A DNA stretch of 64,000 nt from Dysidea avara. Taxonomy: Eukaryota; Porifera; Demospongiae; Dictyoceratida; Dysideidae. Below the pieces are notes generated by a model, which searched no databases, was not told the DNA's origin, and was given only the letters and a program-made list of their open reading frames with translations. Location: positions 21,036,356-21,100,355 of the forward strand of contig NC_089273.1 in NCBI RefSeq assembly GCF_963678975.1. Reading direction: 5' to 3'. Positions 12,483 to 24,624 of this stretch are shown here, one piece after another (the stretch's first letter is position 1; the number at the start of each line of letters is the position of its first letter). The position numbers and the translations under genes were made by a program.

Positions 12483-13223
12483 GTATAGATTTGAAAGCAG
12501 TAAGTTGCTGACTGACTAATAGTGTTGTGTACTGTTTGTAGATTGTTGACATTCCAGGAATGTTACACCAATTGTGAAACTGCAGATGACGTAATATTTC
12601 ACAATAATGCTATGATGAGTGGTTGACTTTGATAATAAAGCTGTCACATTTCTACCCTTCCACTCCTTAATGCACAAGTGCTTTTTTTCTCCACAGTGGA
12701 AATGCTATTACTTTGAAAGTACACAAGCTGGTATACTAGTACTGTATGTTCTTTAGAATATAGTCGAGTTGATAATCTAGCTGTTGCATAGCAACCACAT
12801 ACACTGAAAACGTATTGTAAATTTTAATTTTTGTTTCTTCTTCCACACAGTACATTGTGGCTGCAATTGCTACACATATATTACTTCCTATTGGATTCAT
12901 GATCCATTGTTTAATTGATACAACGAAAATTCAAAAATCAGGCCATTATTACATATTACATAATGCTACTGCTCCTTCATACCTGTAATAGAGTTTAAAA
13001 TGTAATGTAATGATGTGACATGATGTAATAATTCATTATGCATACTTGTAATATTAATATTGTGTACTTTAGTTGTAAGAGTTAGTTGTTATTGTGTGCT
13101 TTCAATTATTTATTAATAATATTATATACAGCTAGTGCATGGTCTGTTCTGCTTATAAAAGATTTGCCCAAGAGCCTACACTTCCCTACAATTATAGAAC
13201 AAAACCCACACATATGTGATAGC

Positions 13224-13615
13224 CAGGGCCGCCCAGAGAAATTAAGGGGCCCAGGGCAAAGAGTTAAAGTGGGGCCCCAGAGGCAAGGAGGTTTCCATTC
13301 TGAATCACAACTTCACCCAAGCTGTAAGTTGAAGACCAAAAAAAAAAGAAAAAAAGGTCATAACCTGCTAACAATGACAATAACTACCCCTCACCAACCA
13401 TATCACCTTATCTATAAGCTTGTTACACTGCTCCTCTGAAGAATACTGTGACTGCTCTATTAGAGAATTTAGATCTGACTGCTCTATTAGAGTATATCGA
13501 TCTTTTAAACAGGTATTCAAGGGGCCCTTCGTGGGGCCTCCTGGGGCCCCTTTCAGGCTGGGACCCGGGAAAAATGCCCCAGTTGCCCCCCCCCCCCCCC
13601 CTGTGGGCGGCCCTG
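13224..13615. mobile_element. hAT-type non-autonomous element with 8-bp target duplication
   Basis: A 392-bp element with ends CAGGGCCGCCCA / GGGCGGCCCTG, flanked by gtgatagc on both sides (13216-13223 and 13616-13623). GC-rich ends, a C15 run near 13586-13601 and inner CTATTAGAG motifs. No transposase. Confidence 0.88.
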
Positions 13616-14053
13616 GTGATAGCAACCATATTAATTAATTTGTATCCATTGGAAAATCTAGCCAATTTTTTTCAGTCACATATATGTATATTATTTCATT
13701 AAATATTTTATTCTATTGTTGCTACATAATCTATTGTTTAGCTTTAATTTGTTAGTACACTAGCTTCCACTTAAAAATGTATATTTATGCCTGATGGCAC
13801 GCACTAAAGGAGTGTTGAGCAGACAATTTTAATCAGATGAGCTCAAGAAGTACAATGTAATGATTGCTCAAACAGAGGAAGACCTGGAGAATGCTGATAC
13901 AATAACATTGAGGGAGGTAGCAAAGAGATTTAACTGTAGAGAAAGCAATATTCCAGTTTGCAAACTAATGTAAATCTGGCTGTAGCGTAGCATTATTAGC
14001 ATTATTAATTGCATGTGCAATAAATTCTTTTTAAACTGAATCTTTGCTATTAA

Positions 14054-14655
14054 CCCTTTATTACCGAATGGCTAATATATTGCCAAAAAATGCGTGTTAC
14101 GGGTGCCCTTTATAAATGAACCCATAACTCTTTCGTCCTAAGGGCTATGAAGTTGAAATAACCACCAATTTGCTGAGTAGGCCCAGGCGTTTCTAATAAA
14201 GTTTAACGCAAAGCGATAAGAACAAGTATGGGGAACTATCAATACTTATAAACACACAAACACGCATCAAAAACAATTGTACCTGTTTAAATTTCGATAA
14301 CTTTTGCTCTGAGCATCATGGTGTGTTCTACAAGAATAAAACTACTCCTCACGTGATAAGGATTCTAAAAATATACAGTATGATGTAACCGGGGGTTATA
14401 ACAAGATGGCGGCGTCCATCTTTCGCTGCTATGGCGAAGAATAACAATGCGCCTTTCTTCACTTCAAAGCGCGTGAGTTATGTGTTTTGTTGTAAGGTTT
14501 TTAGATGTTTGGGTAGAAGGGAAAGATGGCTTTCATATGGTATATAGCGTTCCGTGTTAATTAATGGGTGGGGTCCTCACGTATTGTGCAAAGATCACAC
14601 AAGCCATAAAATTTCATTTCCTGAGGTTTTACGAAATAACTTCGGTAGGAATGGG
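14054..14655. mobile_element. piggyBac-like non-autonomous element
   Basis: 602 bp, flanked by TTAA (14050-14053 and 14656-14659), beginning CCCTTTATTACCGAA and ending TTCGGTAGGAATGGG (12 of 15 matching). TTAA target sites with CCC..GGG termini are the piggyBac hallmark. No transposase frame. Confidence 0.72.
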
Positions 14656-15550
14656 TTAAATGAGTAGTGTACATTACCTACTGCGATGAAGTAGGAAAAC
14701 ATAACATGGCAGAGATTTTATGGTGAGTTTATGAGTTCTAATGAATATTTCAGTAACGAATGTATATTATCTAGCATTGTTTAATTGTTAAGTGTGTTGT
14801 AGCCACTCACTATACTGACTGTGCATGGGACAATGTGTTTAGCTACTCTTATTTGAATGTATAATACTCTTTAAAGTTAACAACATCCACATTAATTTGT
14901 GCTGTAGGTCCAGTGTGATGAATGTGAGTGGTGATACTATTTACAGTATGTACAAACAAGAAAAGTATGCAAACAGGAAATTGGATCCTCAAAAGAAGAA
15001 GAGTGTATATAGTAGATAAAGATGCAAAGACAGTGAGGGGCCACTGATGTTACACAACTGATAACACTTACAAAGTTCATTTTTCAAGTTGTTAGCTTTG
15101 CACAAGCAGTATTAATAATATGTATAATTCAGTTAGAACTTACTAGCTACCATGCACGGTGACATTGTAATTGCTCTCCTTGATTATTTACCCAATTGTG
15201 TTGTAAATTGTCAGTTATCCACACTTAGCTATATAATTTGAGTATATAAGACCATCTGCATGCTTCTGATAGCTATAAAGAAGCATACACAGTACCATTC
15301 ATGTGAAGTTCTGCAGACAACGTGAGATCATGTACATAAGATTTAGGTATATCAGTAGGACTATAGTGGGAAATGCATGGGCATGGCAAGGCCAAAAATG
15401 CATGCATGTGCGTGTGCTGATGAATAATTTTATAATTACAGCTAAGCAGATTATTATGTTGTGTTCTAAGTTTACTCAGCTAGAAATGCTTGTAAATATA
15501 GCCCATTGTAGCTAGGTGATGACAAGGCTAGAAGACACTGAGAAAAGGCA

Positions 15551-15635
15551 TAATACGCATATGGTACATACCATACGCGTATGCCTATACCGTACGCGTA
15601 TGGTACGGTACAAAATACGCATATGGTATAGAACA
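15551..15635. repeat. ACGCATATGGTA palindrome cluster 2
   Basis: Second cluster, with the identical right end (GTACAAAATACGCATATGGT, then atagaaca). Followed, as near cluster 1, by sequence of the repeat containing gcggtctggccacgcaa. Confidence 0.75.
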
Positions 15636-15639
15636 TCCC

Positions 15640-17800
15640 CAGTGTCTGGGCACCAGACCCTTTTTTCCCCACCCAATAAAGCGGTCTGGCCACGCAAGAC
15701 TAGCTAGATATAAACCTCGATACAAACATTAAAAACTCACAGCTCCATGAACAGCTTGAACTTTGAGTATCTCCCCAGTTATTCCTTTCACTTTAATAGT
15801 CCACGATGTAGTCATATCGTCGCATCCACACTAATATTAGCGGATGTCCAGGTACAGTCACAAAAATTGGCTGCTCAGCACTTCTTGGAAAAGGGGTTTT
15901 CCCCTACGCGGTTAATGCGTGCACGAAATTGTTTAGCTGATCGATAGTTGCATGCAACGAGCTATATACAATGGAACCTCTCTTAACAAACTCCCCGAAT
16001 TGTGGAATGACAAATTTTTTGGTCCCAACAGGCTAGGTCTGGTTAATACATTGACTTCTTGCTTTACGACTACGGTCATGAGTTCACATGATAAAATTAA
16101 TTATGATATAAATTAGTGGAGAGTGTCCTACTGCAGCATAGCCTGTACAAACACGAATCTCAAAGTAATACAGTGAAACTAGATATCATGTCAACACAAA
16201 GTGTTAAGGAGCATTGACAATATCATCAGTGGGCTGTTTATTGAAGCCATAACTACAACAGTCATTGAAACTTAATGGCTGAGTACATTCCTGATGAACT
16301 AACACATTGAAAGTGACTATAGGTATTGCATCATAACTTTGGGATTTTCGTTTGTACAGGCTATATTGCAGAAGGACACTCTCCTCTCTTTTTATATTAT
16401 GAACTCTTGCTATGGTTAAGCTAGTCTACATTGACTATTTTTATTTATTTGGGCTGGTTGGTCCTTCAGTAGCACCCATTCATATTATAAGGCATTCCTA
16501 ACTATAATATACATAATTATTATACGTACAGTCAAGAGTATATAATGGAAATACAGTGCGTTAACAATCAAAAGAAAAGGTTACAGCTCCTTAAATTGTA
16601 GTGTTTGATCTACTAGTACACACACATACATGAATGTACAACACATAAATTATTCATATTCACATATCCATTATTTGAAATTTTAAGACTTCATTTCCCC
16701 ATGATGTCCATCCAGGTTGTAGATTTCTAGCAAACATTTCCAAACACTTAGGATGATCAGGTAAGTATGACTTGAGAACATTCCCCAAAAATGGCTTTTG
16801 GGAATGACTACGAGATGGTACACAGATGATCACCTGATTATGTGGTATATCCTACAGGACAAAAACACACAGTACACACAAGTAGAGAGATACCATATAA
16901 CAACAAATTTTGGCGATAAACTAAATTTGGCGAATTGGCGCCAACTGCCAAATTTAAAAAATCATATATTATTTTCATGCCTTGTCTCCAAGCTTTTGGT
17001 AGCAGTTGCTGAGGTCGGTTTTGACAAGTCGAGAGTGAGTCAGTGGATATTACTTAAATATATCTTACATGCGGCTCCATGCATGCAAGTGAGTGTGGCA
17101 CACAACAGAAGCTGCCTTCTGAAAGACTATACTACTATTGAGAAGTGGGCATGGTTCCACATAAACTTACAGACAGCAATGATTCATGCATGTTTTTGCA
17201 TTGATACATGTGTAAATGGGCAAGGCTCCACGTATAGTATGCCTACAGAAACACATGATCCAGATAAGTGAGCATTGCCCACAAAAGCAACTAGGCTGCA
17301 GCAGGAACTAGGTTAATACACTTCCACATGAGCTAATTGACCCAATAAACATGCGGTCCGATCTGGGTCAGGTCTGATATTCTATAAAGCGGATCAGACC
17401 CAACCTGGTTTCAACCATGAAAGCAACCAGATGCATGCAGTAACTGAATCCATAAAGTAGACATTTCAGCACAAAAGGATTGTACAGCATGCATGCTTCA
17501 TCCTGCTGTCAACTTACACCACATAAAACCTTGTGTGCAACAGTGCATTGCCAATTTAAAAGTGAGAGTAATTCACCAAATTAAAATCTCGTCAAGAGCA
17601 AAATTTTAAAGCTAATCACCAAATATTAGTTTTGGCAATATTTATTTGTTATATTGCAAGACAGAATTATTAAATTTGTGTAGTAACACAACAGCAGACT
17701 AGCATGTTAACGTACCACGTACAAATATTTACTGTCTATTGTGGTAATTGTCTTTCTGGGATTCAGTTTTGATGTTGGTGGATGAGAAAGACATGATTAT
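15640..17800. other. No supported gene
   Basis: Contains a fragment of the repeat with gcggtctggccacgcaa (15665-15705), a partial mariner-like MITE near 15968, and a region with tttggcga/ttggcgcc blocks near 16905-16950. A 157-codon frame at 16798 overlaps the latter and looks like chance. Confidence 0.45.
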
Positions 17801-17851
17801 GACTGCTTAATTAGAACATATTAAAATTTACTGACTGTTCTATTAGAGTAT

Positions 17852-18365
17852 TATGTGACTGGATCTGCAGAAACCTGACACAATCACGCAAGCCTAAATT
17901 TACAGTATAACAATAAAAACCTGGATATCATCTTATTTACCTAGTACTCAAGAAGAGTTCGAAAATCTTTGTTTTGTTGCAGTAGTATTTGTTTACATCA
18001 CATTGAAGCGATTGTACCCAGTCGATCTTTCTTCACAAATTTCACCTTTGTATGTAGCAAAGAAATGTGATAAAAGGGAACATTAGTGTAATCAATTCCC
18101 CATACTCATGGTGAACATGATGGTGCAAATTCAAACTCAGTACGGCATTCTGTTCGCAAGTTATAACCATTACAGTAATTTATTTTCCCTATACTTGTAC
18201 AGATCAATATTTTTGTTGTTGCTACTTTGTAGGGCTTAACTTTGAAAGTTATAAGGCTGAAACTTTGCCAGAGGGTACACTTGGCTAAGTAGATTACAGA
18301 ATACTTAATAAACAGGAATTTGAAAAATGCACAATTGTGTTGATTTTTGCAGATCCGGTCACATA
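17852..18365. mobile_element. TGTGAC-terminus element, family 1, copy b
   Basis: Same ends and interior as the element at 7774 (tggatatcatcttattta, ctttgccagagggtac). Confidence 0.75.
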
Positions 18366-20476
18366 TTATGGTACATCATTTTCTTGTTATATAGTTAAAC
18401 AGTTAGATTCAGCTAGCGATGCGTTGATTTTACTGGCAAAATTTCTGGCATAATGGGTGGGTAAAAGCAATGAGCAAAATGCTGGCATAATAGGTGCAAT
18501 TTTTGTGAAGTGGACATAAAAATTGTACAAAAGATTGAGATATTCTAATAGAACAGTCACACGTGATAAAAATATCAACAATACATAGCTAACTGTTACA
18601 GGAAGAACAAGTGATGATCGGGATACCCTAATAGAACAGTCACACATGTTAAGCAATACTAGCTAGTTTCTTGCTATACATTGTTAGAGCAAGTGCAAAT
18701 CGAGATACTCTAATAGAACAGTCACTTTAAAGTGAAATTGTGATTTTCACTTGGAGATGGTCAAGATTAATGTTGAGCAAAATATGGAGCATAATAGGTG
18801 ACAAATAAAAGAATTGCTGAAAAGAAAAATAGGTGGGAAAAAAAGCAAAATAGACTCGTCCCTAGATTCAGCAAACTCATTACAGCCCCAAACAGAGGCA
18901 TATCATTTTTCTAATAGATGTTGAACATTAAAATGCTTTGATATTTTCAATTATATGCCTAAATGTCAACTGTTATCCCTTGCAAAAGCTTTATTGTGTC
19001 TGCTATCCTATGACAGGAAACTTTGACAGGGATGTCCTTTGAAATCTGTAAATTAAGCTGTGAACATTACTAAAGCTTTTCTATACATTTTTTTAGTCCT
19101 ATGCATGGAGTTAATCGTACAGTATGGTATAAGTACTGTATATTAGAGATCATGAAGAACTGGGCTTTTTCAACTAAAAATATCACTCTAAAACTAGCCT
19201 CAATTTCCCTTCATGACAGCTTGGCAGCATTGGTTAGCCCAAAAAGGTCTTCAGACTCTTCCAAAAAGGAATTATAAAATTTTTCTATTTAACAGAATTT
19301 TATGCTGACTGACTAACTAAATGATGCCTCCAGCCAAGCATAACTCAACAATGGATATGGCTATGGGCTTAGACCTCTTAGGTTTGAATTTGGGAGCATT
19401 TTTGATAGCTAATTAGCTAACAAAATGTGTGCTTTGCAAGGCATATAAAACTAGTGATGGTAAAGTGTACTACATAAACAAAACAAGGAAGTATTGTTTA
19501 TATAGTTTGCAAAAATTATCAGTTAATGATATTAGAATTGTGACTGTTCTATTAGAGTAGTGACTGCTCTATTACAGTATCTCGATCTTTATATATAGTG
19601 CAAATATTCCAACTTGTTTGTTTCATTTTCTTTACAAATACACAGTTAATACTAGAAATGAGAATCGTGCACTCACACTGTATTCAGAAGTAGAGAAAGC
19701 TAACAGACAAATAGAAGACAACGATTATAAATGTACTTCATCCAATGTATAAATCCAAGGGGGAAAGAGAAGGGCAACCCCCTACCTCAGATGCGCTTAT
19801 GGTTTCTACAAGGAAGCTTATCCATTTAAGTCTTAGTAAAGTCCATCTATAGTTTAATAGAAGACGAAAATAGCCTTAAAACACTCTAGGGCACTAAACA
19901 GAACTTTCCGAGATATTTCTGGATTTCTCTGTTCATCACAGCATACGTAAGTACAACGTTAAATTGTACCTCCCATAATTGAATTTTTTTAGGCATGCCT
20001 ATAAAATGAATAGAGTGACATATTGGCCTGGGTGACTGGTTGCCCACTGTAGCCCCCCCTAGCAGTGTCTCCTAGACCCGCCTATATGTAATGTGGGTAT
20101 AGTCCATATTCGAAACCATGAGTGTACTTCGTACTACTGTGGCACCATTGAAGACATAACTTGTGACAACTCGTTCCCATCGTATAAATCCACACAAGCT
20201 ACTTCTTCGACAAATGTATTCTGTACACTGCTGCTGTGACACCATAGGCACTGGCTACCGCTAACCCGGCTTGACATCATTGATCACTGCCGTTTCCCAG
20301 CTGTGTCAGATCCAAGTCTAACTTGTGAAAGGAAGCAGTGTGAGCTTTGATTTTTTCAACACTTCAATGAAAGCATGTTCAATCTTCTGTGATTATTTTA
20401 ACACTCAGTACGACATATAACCCAATCCCACAATGACTCCACCTATATGCACATATAAAATGCATACATTTTCTAA
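18366..20476. other. No supported gene; several CTATTAGAGTAT motifs
   Basis: 18420-18850 has GCATAATRGGT repeats like the inside of the hAT MITE at 47786, with the short motif at 18540, 18625, 18705, 19543 and 19558. The rest is unremarkable. Confidence 0.45.
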
Positions 20477-20583
20477 GTCGGTTGGAGACCATGCCCTTGT
20501 ATCTTTGTGGATTTTGAAAACCTCACTTCACTCAGTTTTTAAAATCCACAAATATCCTCATGCTAGGTCTCCAACCTACATGT
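20477..20583. mobile_element. 107-bp hairpin MITE
   Basis: GGTTGGAGACC and TTTGTGGATTTTGAAAACC mirrored by AAAATCCACAAA and GGTCTCCAACC. Confidence 0.6.
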
Positions 20584-20714
20584 ATTAGAAGTGTTGTAGT
20601 ATGTTCTGATCATTTAAGGGGTGTGGCCCATTGCAATTGTTTTATATAAGCCCAGCTTAGCAACTACCTGATGCTAACTACCAAGGATACTAGAGTCTAA
20701 AGTGCCTCAAATAG

Positions 20715-20965
20715 TTTCGTGGCTTCTGAATATGCTTCTTTTATGGAAAGTGTCAATACAGAAAATTAATGTCTTCGTATGATTTTTGGCATGAGGAAGA
20801 TGACCATTTAATTAAAGATAACTACAAAAGACACCAGTGAGTCTGATGTTGTGGCATAAAATGGTGGTTGTGCACTGCTTCATTTGGCTTCTAGCCTTGC
20901 AACTGTGGTCAGTGAGACAGGCAGACAAAAATATAGGTTTTAAAATTTTAAAAAAAATCTATATC
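20715..20965. repeat. Dispersed repeat R1, 3' half
   Basis: Shares gttgtggcataaaatggtgg, gcttcatttggctt and a polar A/T tail with the other copies. Confidence 0.5.
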
Positions 20966-21110
20966 TGACTGCCTGTGTTTTCTTGTTTTTAATGCTCTAT
21001 TTGATGTTAAATGGAGACCATTTCTATAACGGTTTTAGAGGTGGCATATGTCACTATGCATTAGAATTGTACTCCATTGTACAGGCTGTATATGTATTGT
21101 GCATTGGTTA

Positions 21111-21430
21111 TGCACCTATCAATGTTAAGCCCCACTACCCCCCTCCCGGGCTTACTAAAGGATTAGTGGGGGATTTTCACCGATTTGATCAGAAATTTTG
21201 CGCCAGTAGTGGGGTATTTGACCGTTCGAAATTTTAGGCGTTTGCTTTAGCTTGTGAGCTATAGGAATTGATCTGTTTCCTAAAGTTTATTCCAGCGATA
21301 CTACATGGAGATTTGACCACTAGTTGTTCCCCAGTGGGTGGGGAATTTGATTTTTCAAAAAGTCAAATCCCCACCATTTCCCCCACTACGCCCGGGAGGG
21401 GGGAGGTTGGGGATAACATTGATAGGTGCA
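21111..21430. mobile_element. 320-bp MITE with long TIRs, possible TTA duplication
   Basis: Ends TGCACCTATCAATGTTA mirror each other, followed by CCCGGGAGGGGG-type GC blocks. TTA on both sides would fit PIF/Harbinger, but the TIR itself is not diagnostic. Confidence 0.65.
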
Positions 21431-21472
21431 TTACTGGCACACATGTATGTAACATACAGTTTATTATACCTT

Positions 21473-21553
21473 AGTGCTTCTCTCTCGAACAACAGAAGAT
21501 AACTTCAATCTTTTAGGAGCACAAGCAAAATCATCAGGACTTGGCTTTTGATA
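21473..21553 (-). other. Exon-like open segment downstream of METTL4
   Basis: On the minus strand a segment bounded by cattacag and AAG|gtataa is open and would read YQKPSPDDFACAPKRLKLSS and a further Arg-rich stretch. It sits where the next METTL4 exon would be. Joined to the METTL4 donor in the required phase, however, it hits a stop within six codons, and it does not resemble the METTL4 C-terminus. It may be an exon of another transcript, an alternative exon or chance. Confidence 0.2.
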
Positions 21554-21757
21554 CTGTAATGCTATATAGTATACACAGCTGTACTAAGTCCATCACAGCA
21601 TGAACAAGAAAAAACATAAGCAATTATAGGTAGTAGCTAATTAAAAATCTACCCACACATGCGAGTACACCAATTATTTTATTAGCTTTGGATATTGAAC
21701 ACTAGCATCATACACTCCATTGGTAAAATAAGATTCCCACTCTATCTATTATCATAC

Positions 21758-22763
21758 CTTTGTCATGGTATTTTCCAAGCAATAATAATTCATATGGCTT
21801 CTTGTGAGGTGAGTCTAAATCAAACACAAACTCGCCACTAGTTGTAACTTTAATCCAGTGCCATTCACCAGCCAGTTTTACTGACCATTGAGGAAATAAT
21901 TCATTTTGGACAAAATCTGAAAACTTAACTTTATTGGTAACCCAAATTATGACGAGACAATCTTCATTACACAGTTCAGGCAGCGGAATTTGTAATAAGT
22001 CATTTTCTGACAACCAGCTGTACTTGTGTGATCTAATGGCTGATCTATTCTCCCAAGGTGGATCAATAACAATACAGTCATACTTGAGATCTCGACTACT
22101 TTGAACATGATCTACTAGTAGATGCAGTTGAGTAATATCTGATAATAAAAATGTACTGTTTTCAGGTATGTAAAAATTGGACTTTGAGTGCTTCATAATC
22201 ACATGATGGTCTGCAAAGTTATGGACAATTCTCCCACACATATGATCCAATTCATGGCATCCAACTAGAACCAATAACTTGCAGTCAGGTATATCTGGAT
22301 TTACAAGAGCTTGATTACACATATCTACTAAATCTACACTATTTTCATGGCCAGGTGAGCTACAAGCTGCTTGAAGTGTACAACTTCCATCCGTGCTACT
22401 AACATGTTGCTGATCCTCAAGACTGGCATCTGTTTTATCACCTAATGGATTCATGGTAGAGGTATCTGGTAAGCTCATTGGCACGGGAGTTGGAAAATAT
22501 TTTAATGCTTTTCCCAAATCAACAAGACTTTTCCAGCTATTCAAAAGCTTCTCTCGGACTTTTTCATGATAGGCCATTAAACATGCTTCCCCATGGTTCA
22601 GTGGTGTTGAGCGACATTTCTTCTTTTTTTTCTTTTTGTCGGTACACTGTGCTGCTGATGAGGGTTTTCCATGAGGCGTTTCAGTCAATTGTAATTCTCC
22701 ACCACTGAATGTTGAAATAGGGTGAACCAGGAATCCAAATTTATTTTGGCCAACTACTGACAT
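21758..22763 (-). CDS. METTL4: METTL4-type N6-adenine methyltransferase, catalytic exon (C-terminus not found)
   Basis: MT-A70-family SAM-dependent adenine N6-methyltransferase; METTL4 proteins act on U2 snRNA and possibly on DNA. From Met at 22763 the exon encodes 335 residues. A Lys7 run and an LNHGEACLMAYHEKVRE segment come first, then LLSDITQLHLL, the catalytic DPPW at 234-237 with ENRSAIRSHKYSWLS, IIWVTNK, EWHWIKVTTSGEFVFDLDSP and HKKPYELLLLGK. The exon ends at AAAG|gtatga (phase 1). The C-terminal block expected in METTL4 (VPS..HSxKPPL and LELFAR) is absent here and I did not find it at lower coordinates. An in-frame Met also exists at 22844, but tcttttacag ends just before 22772 and MSVVGQNKFGF looks like the family N-terminus, so I prefer 22763. 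Human METTL4 is about 472 residues, so roughly a quarter is missing. Confidence 0.88.
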
Positions 22764-23088
22764 ATATGGGGTCTGTAAAAGATGCACACAACACACTGTA
22801 AATATATACCTCAGCGGCACACAGGATGCAATATCGAAATTCATGTTATCTTTATATATACCACTTTAGTGGTGTGGGTATTCAAAGGTGCTGTTTGGGG
22901 TTTAACTTGCATATTACCCGGGCAACATCATGAGAACGCGGTCTACTCATGGCTTTGATGCCCAACCAGTTCATACGTTTTAACTCACTATATTGATTGA
23001 CATGCAGGATTACACTGTGGTATTCAGTATTAGTTTCTTAGCCAGGCTGAGTGTAGTCCCAAAATTACGACAAGTTGATTGTTAACAA

Positions 23089-23349
23089 ACTATTTTTTAT
23101 GATGAAGGATCATTTTATAGACTGGAATCTGATGATCAATTGTGGTTGTGGGCTAATTGCCCTCAGAACATTATCTATGTATCAGTGAATTCTGTGGTCT
23201 GCTCAATGGCTAACACATGTTGTGTAGAAGTACGCATTCCTGCATCACCTAAACGATTTACAGTAGGAGAACAAACAGTCTACCTTGTACACATGCTTCA
23301 TACTTCATTACTTGTACTACTGAATATGTCCAATGAACTATTTACATAG
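23089..23349 (+). CDS. Unknown open segment divergent from METTL4
   Basis: An open frame of about 85 codons starting after a stop near 23085. It reads GSFYRLESDDQLWLWANCPQ and later VCSMANTCCVEVRIPASPKR, and ends at TAG 23347-23349. The residue mix looks more protein-like than neighbouring chance frames, but there is no ATG near its start and no family I recognise. It could be a 3' exon or a degraded gene. Confidence 0.2.
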   Translation, partial: TIFYDEGSFYRLESDDQLWLWANCPQNIIYVSVNSVVCSMANTCCVEVRIPASPKRFTVGEQTVYLVHMLHTSLLVLLNMSNELFT

Positions 23350-23650
23350 AATCAAGAGTTCTCGATAGAATGAATCACCAATCCAAAATACATATAAGCA
23401 CACCATAGTAAGATATTATATCACCATACAGAGTAAATAATGGAAAGCACTTATCACTCAGCTTCCATGCTTTGGGTTTACCTGCACAAATAATAAGTTA
23501 TTTGTTTCATTTCTGAGACCAGGTCTGATGAACATTTTTGCATGACAGGGAGCCTACAGTGTAGCTATTAATGTATTGCTAACACAATATGGTTTGTTTA
23601 CTGTATGTTCATGAATAAGTGTCTACACTAAGTATTGCATAAAAGTATGA

Positions 23651-24343
23651 GTACTGTATAGCAGGAAATATTTGAAAAGTTAAATTTTTGAAAGAGTGCC
23701 AGATTAAAAGTTCAAAAAAAAGTTATTTTGAAACAGTTCCTCTTTACATGTACCTCACCGCACCATAGAAAGATTTGTGAATTTAATTGGAGGAAGCCAA
23801 CAATGATTGCATTGATCATGTACCATCACATGCAGTATAATTTATTGCTTTGATTGTTCAGCGTAGATATTGACAAAGCCCATCAGGCTTTGATAGAATT
23901 GCATCTAATTAACTCTTCCCACTCCTTTGTAGCTTGAACCATGCCGTTTGGCCTTAATCCAAATGACTTACGGATTGAGACATGACTAGTTGGCATTTTT
24001 TAAAAGGTATTTACTATCATTTGGGTAATGATTTCTTGAGCTCTTAGGTTTCAAGACTCCTGGCATCGCTTTGGTATACCTTGAATTGTGTTCGCCTTCC
24101 AGCTCATTCCAATGGCCCTATATAGCTAACTGATAAAGTAGAAAACATGTACTTGAACCTCGATATATATTTTCTATGATTATCACTTCTAAGAGTCAAC
24201 ATTGCTTGTATTGTAGCTATTCTAAAGTATAATATTGCTCCTTGTAGCTAGCTATCTCTGGTAAATTAAGAAGTTTTTTTGAAAAAAGTCTATTTTTTAA
24301 AAAGAAAATTTCACTGTTTGAAAATTTCCCGCTATACGGTACA
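23651..24343. mobile_element. TA-flanked element with GTATAGCGGGAAA ends
   Basis: Ends TACTGTATAGCAGGAAAT and ATTTCCCGCTATACGGTA face each other over about 690 bp. Related ends (accatataacaac, ctctatacggt) occur at 16893, 42986-43190 and 63020. Confidence 0.55.
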
Positions 24344-24435
24344 CACATTGGACTACTTCCTATCCTAGTGTTAGGAATATGCAATGATCAAGTCTTACAT
24401 TTCAATCAATAGTAAATTACAGTAGTACACACATA

Positions 24436-24624
24436 CAGTGAACCTCCATCAATCAGGCCACCAATAGGACCAAAAATTTTGGCCTCGACTCGCTGAGGCC
24501 ATTAACTGTGTTTGGTATCTAGGTGGTTACTACAACGAAGTGATCTTATTAATAAAAGTGGCTACTACACTGAAACACCCTGTTCACACCTTCTAAGAAT
24601 AGTAAGTGACGTGGGGTTTCACTG
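24436..24624. mobile_element. Mariner/pogo-like MITE, copy 2
   Basis: 189 bp, CAGTGAACC...GGTTTCACTG, TA on both sides; nearly the same length as the copy at 29270. Confidence 0.7.

Noticed and set aside
13086..13702. Pro/Gly-rich frames on both strands
   Set aside because: They come from the GC-rich ends and C run of the hAT element.
13800..14040. Possible transposase fragment (EEDLENADTITLREVAKRF)
   Set aside because: Short, no upstream frame, no inverted ends around it and no recognised family.
16798..17271. 157-codon plus-strand open frame
   Set aside because: No domain, odd composition, and it overlaps a repeat with tttggcga blocks seen in other elements.
17340..17420. Short inverted repeat around ctgggtcaggtctgat
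   Set aside because: Arms are short and imperfect with no flanking duplication; not enough to call an element.
22764..22844. Upstream Met start for METTL4
   Set aside because: A pyrimidine-rich acceptor lies just before 22772 and the family-like N-terminus starts at the downstream Met; still possible because the frame is open.
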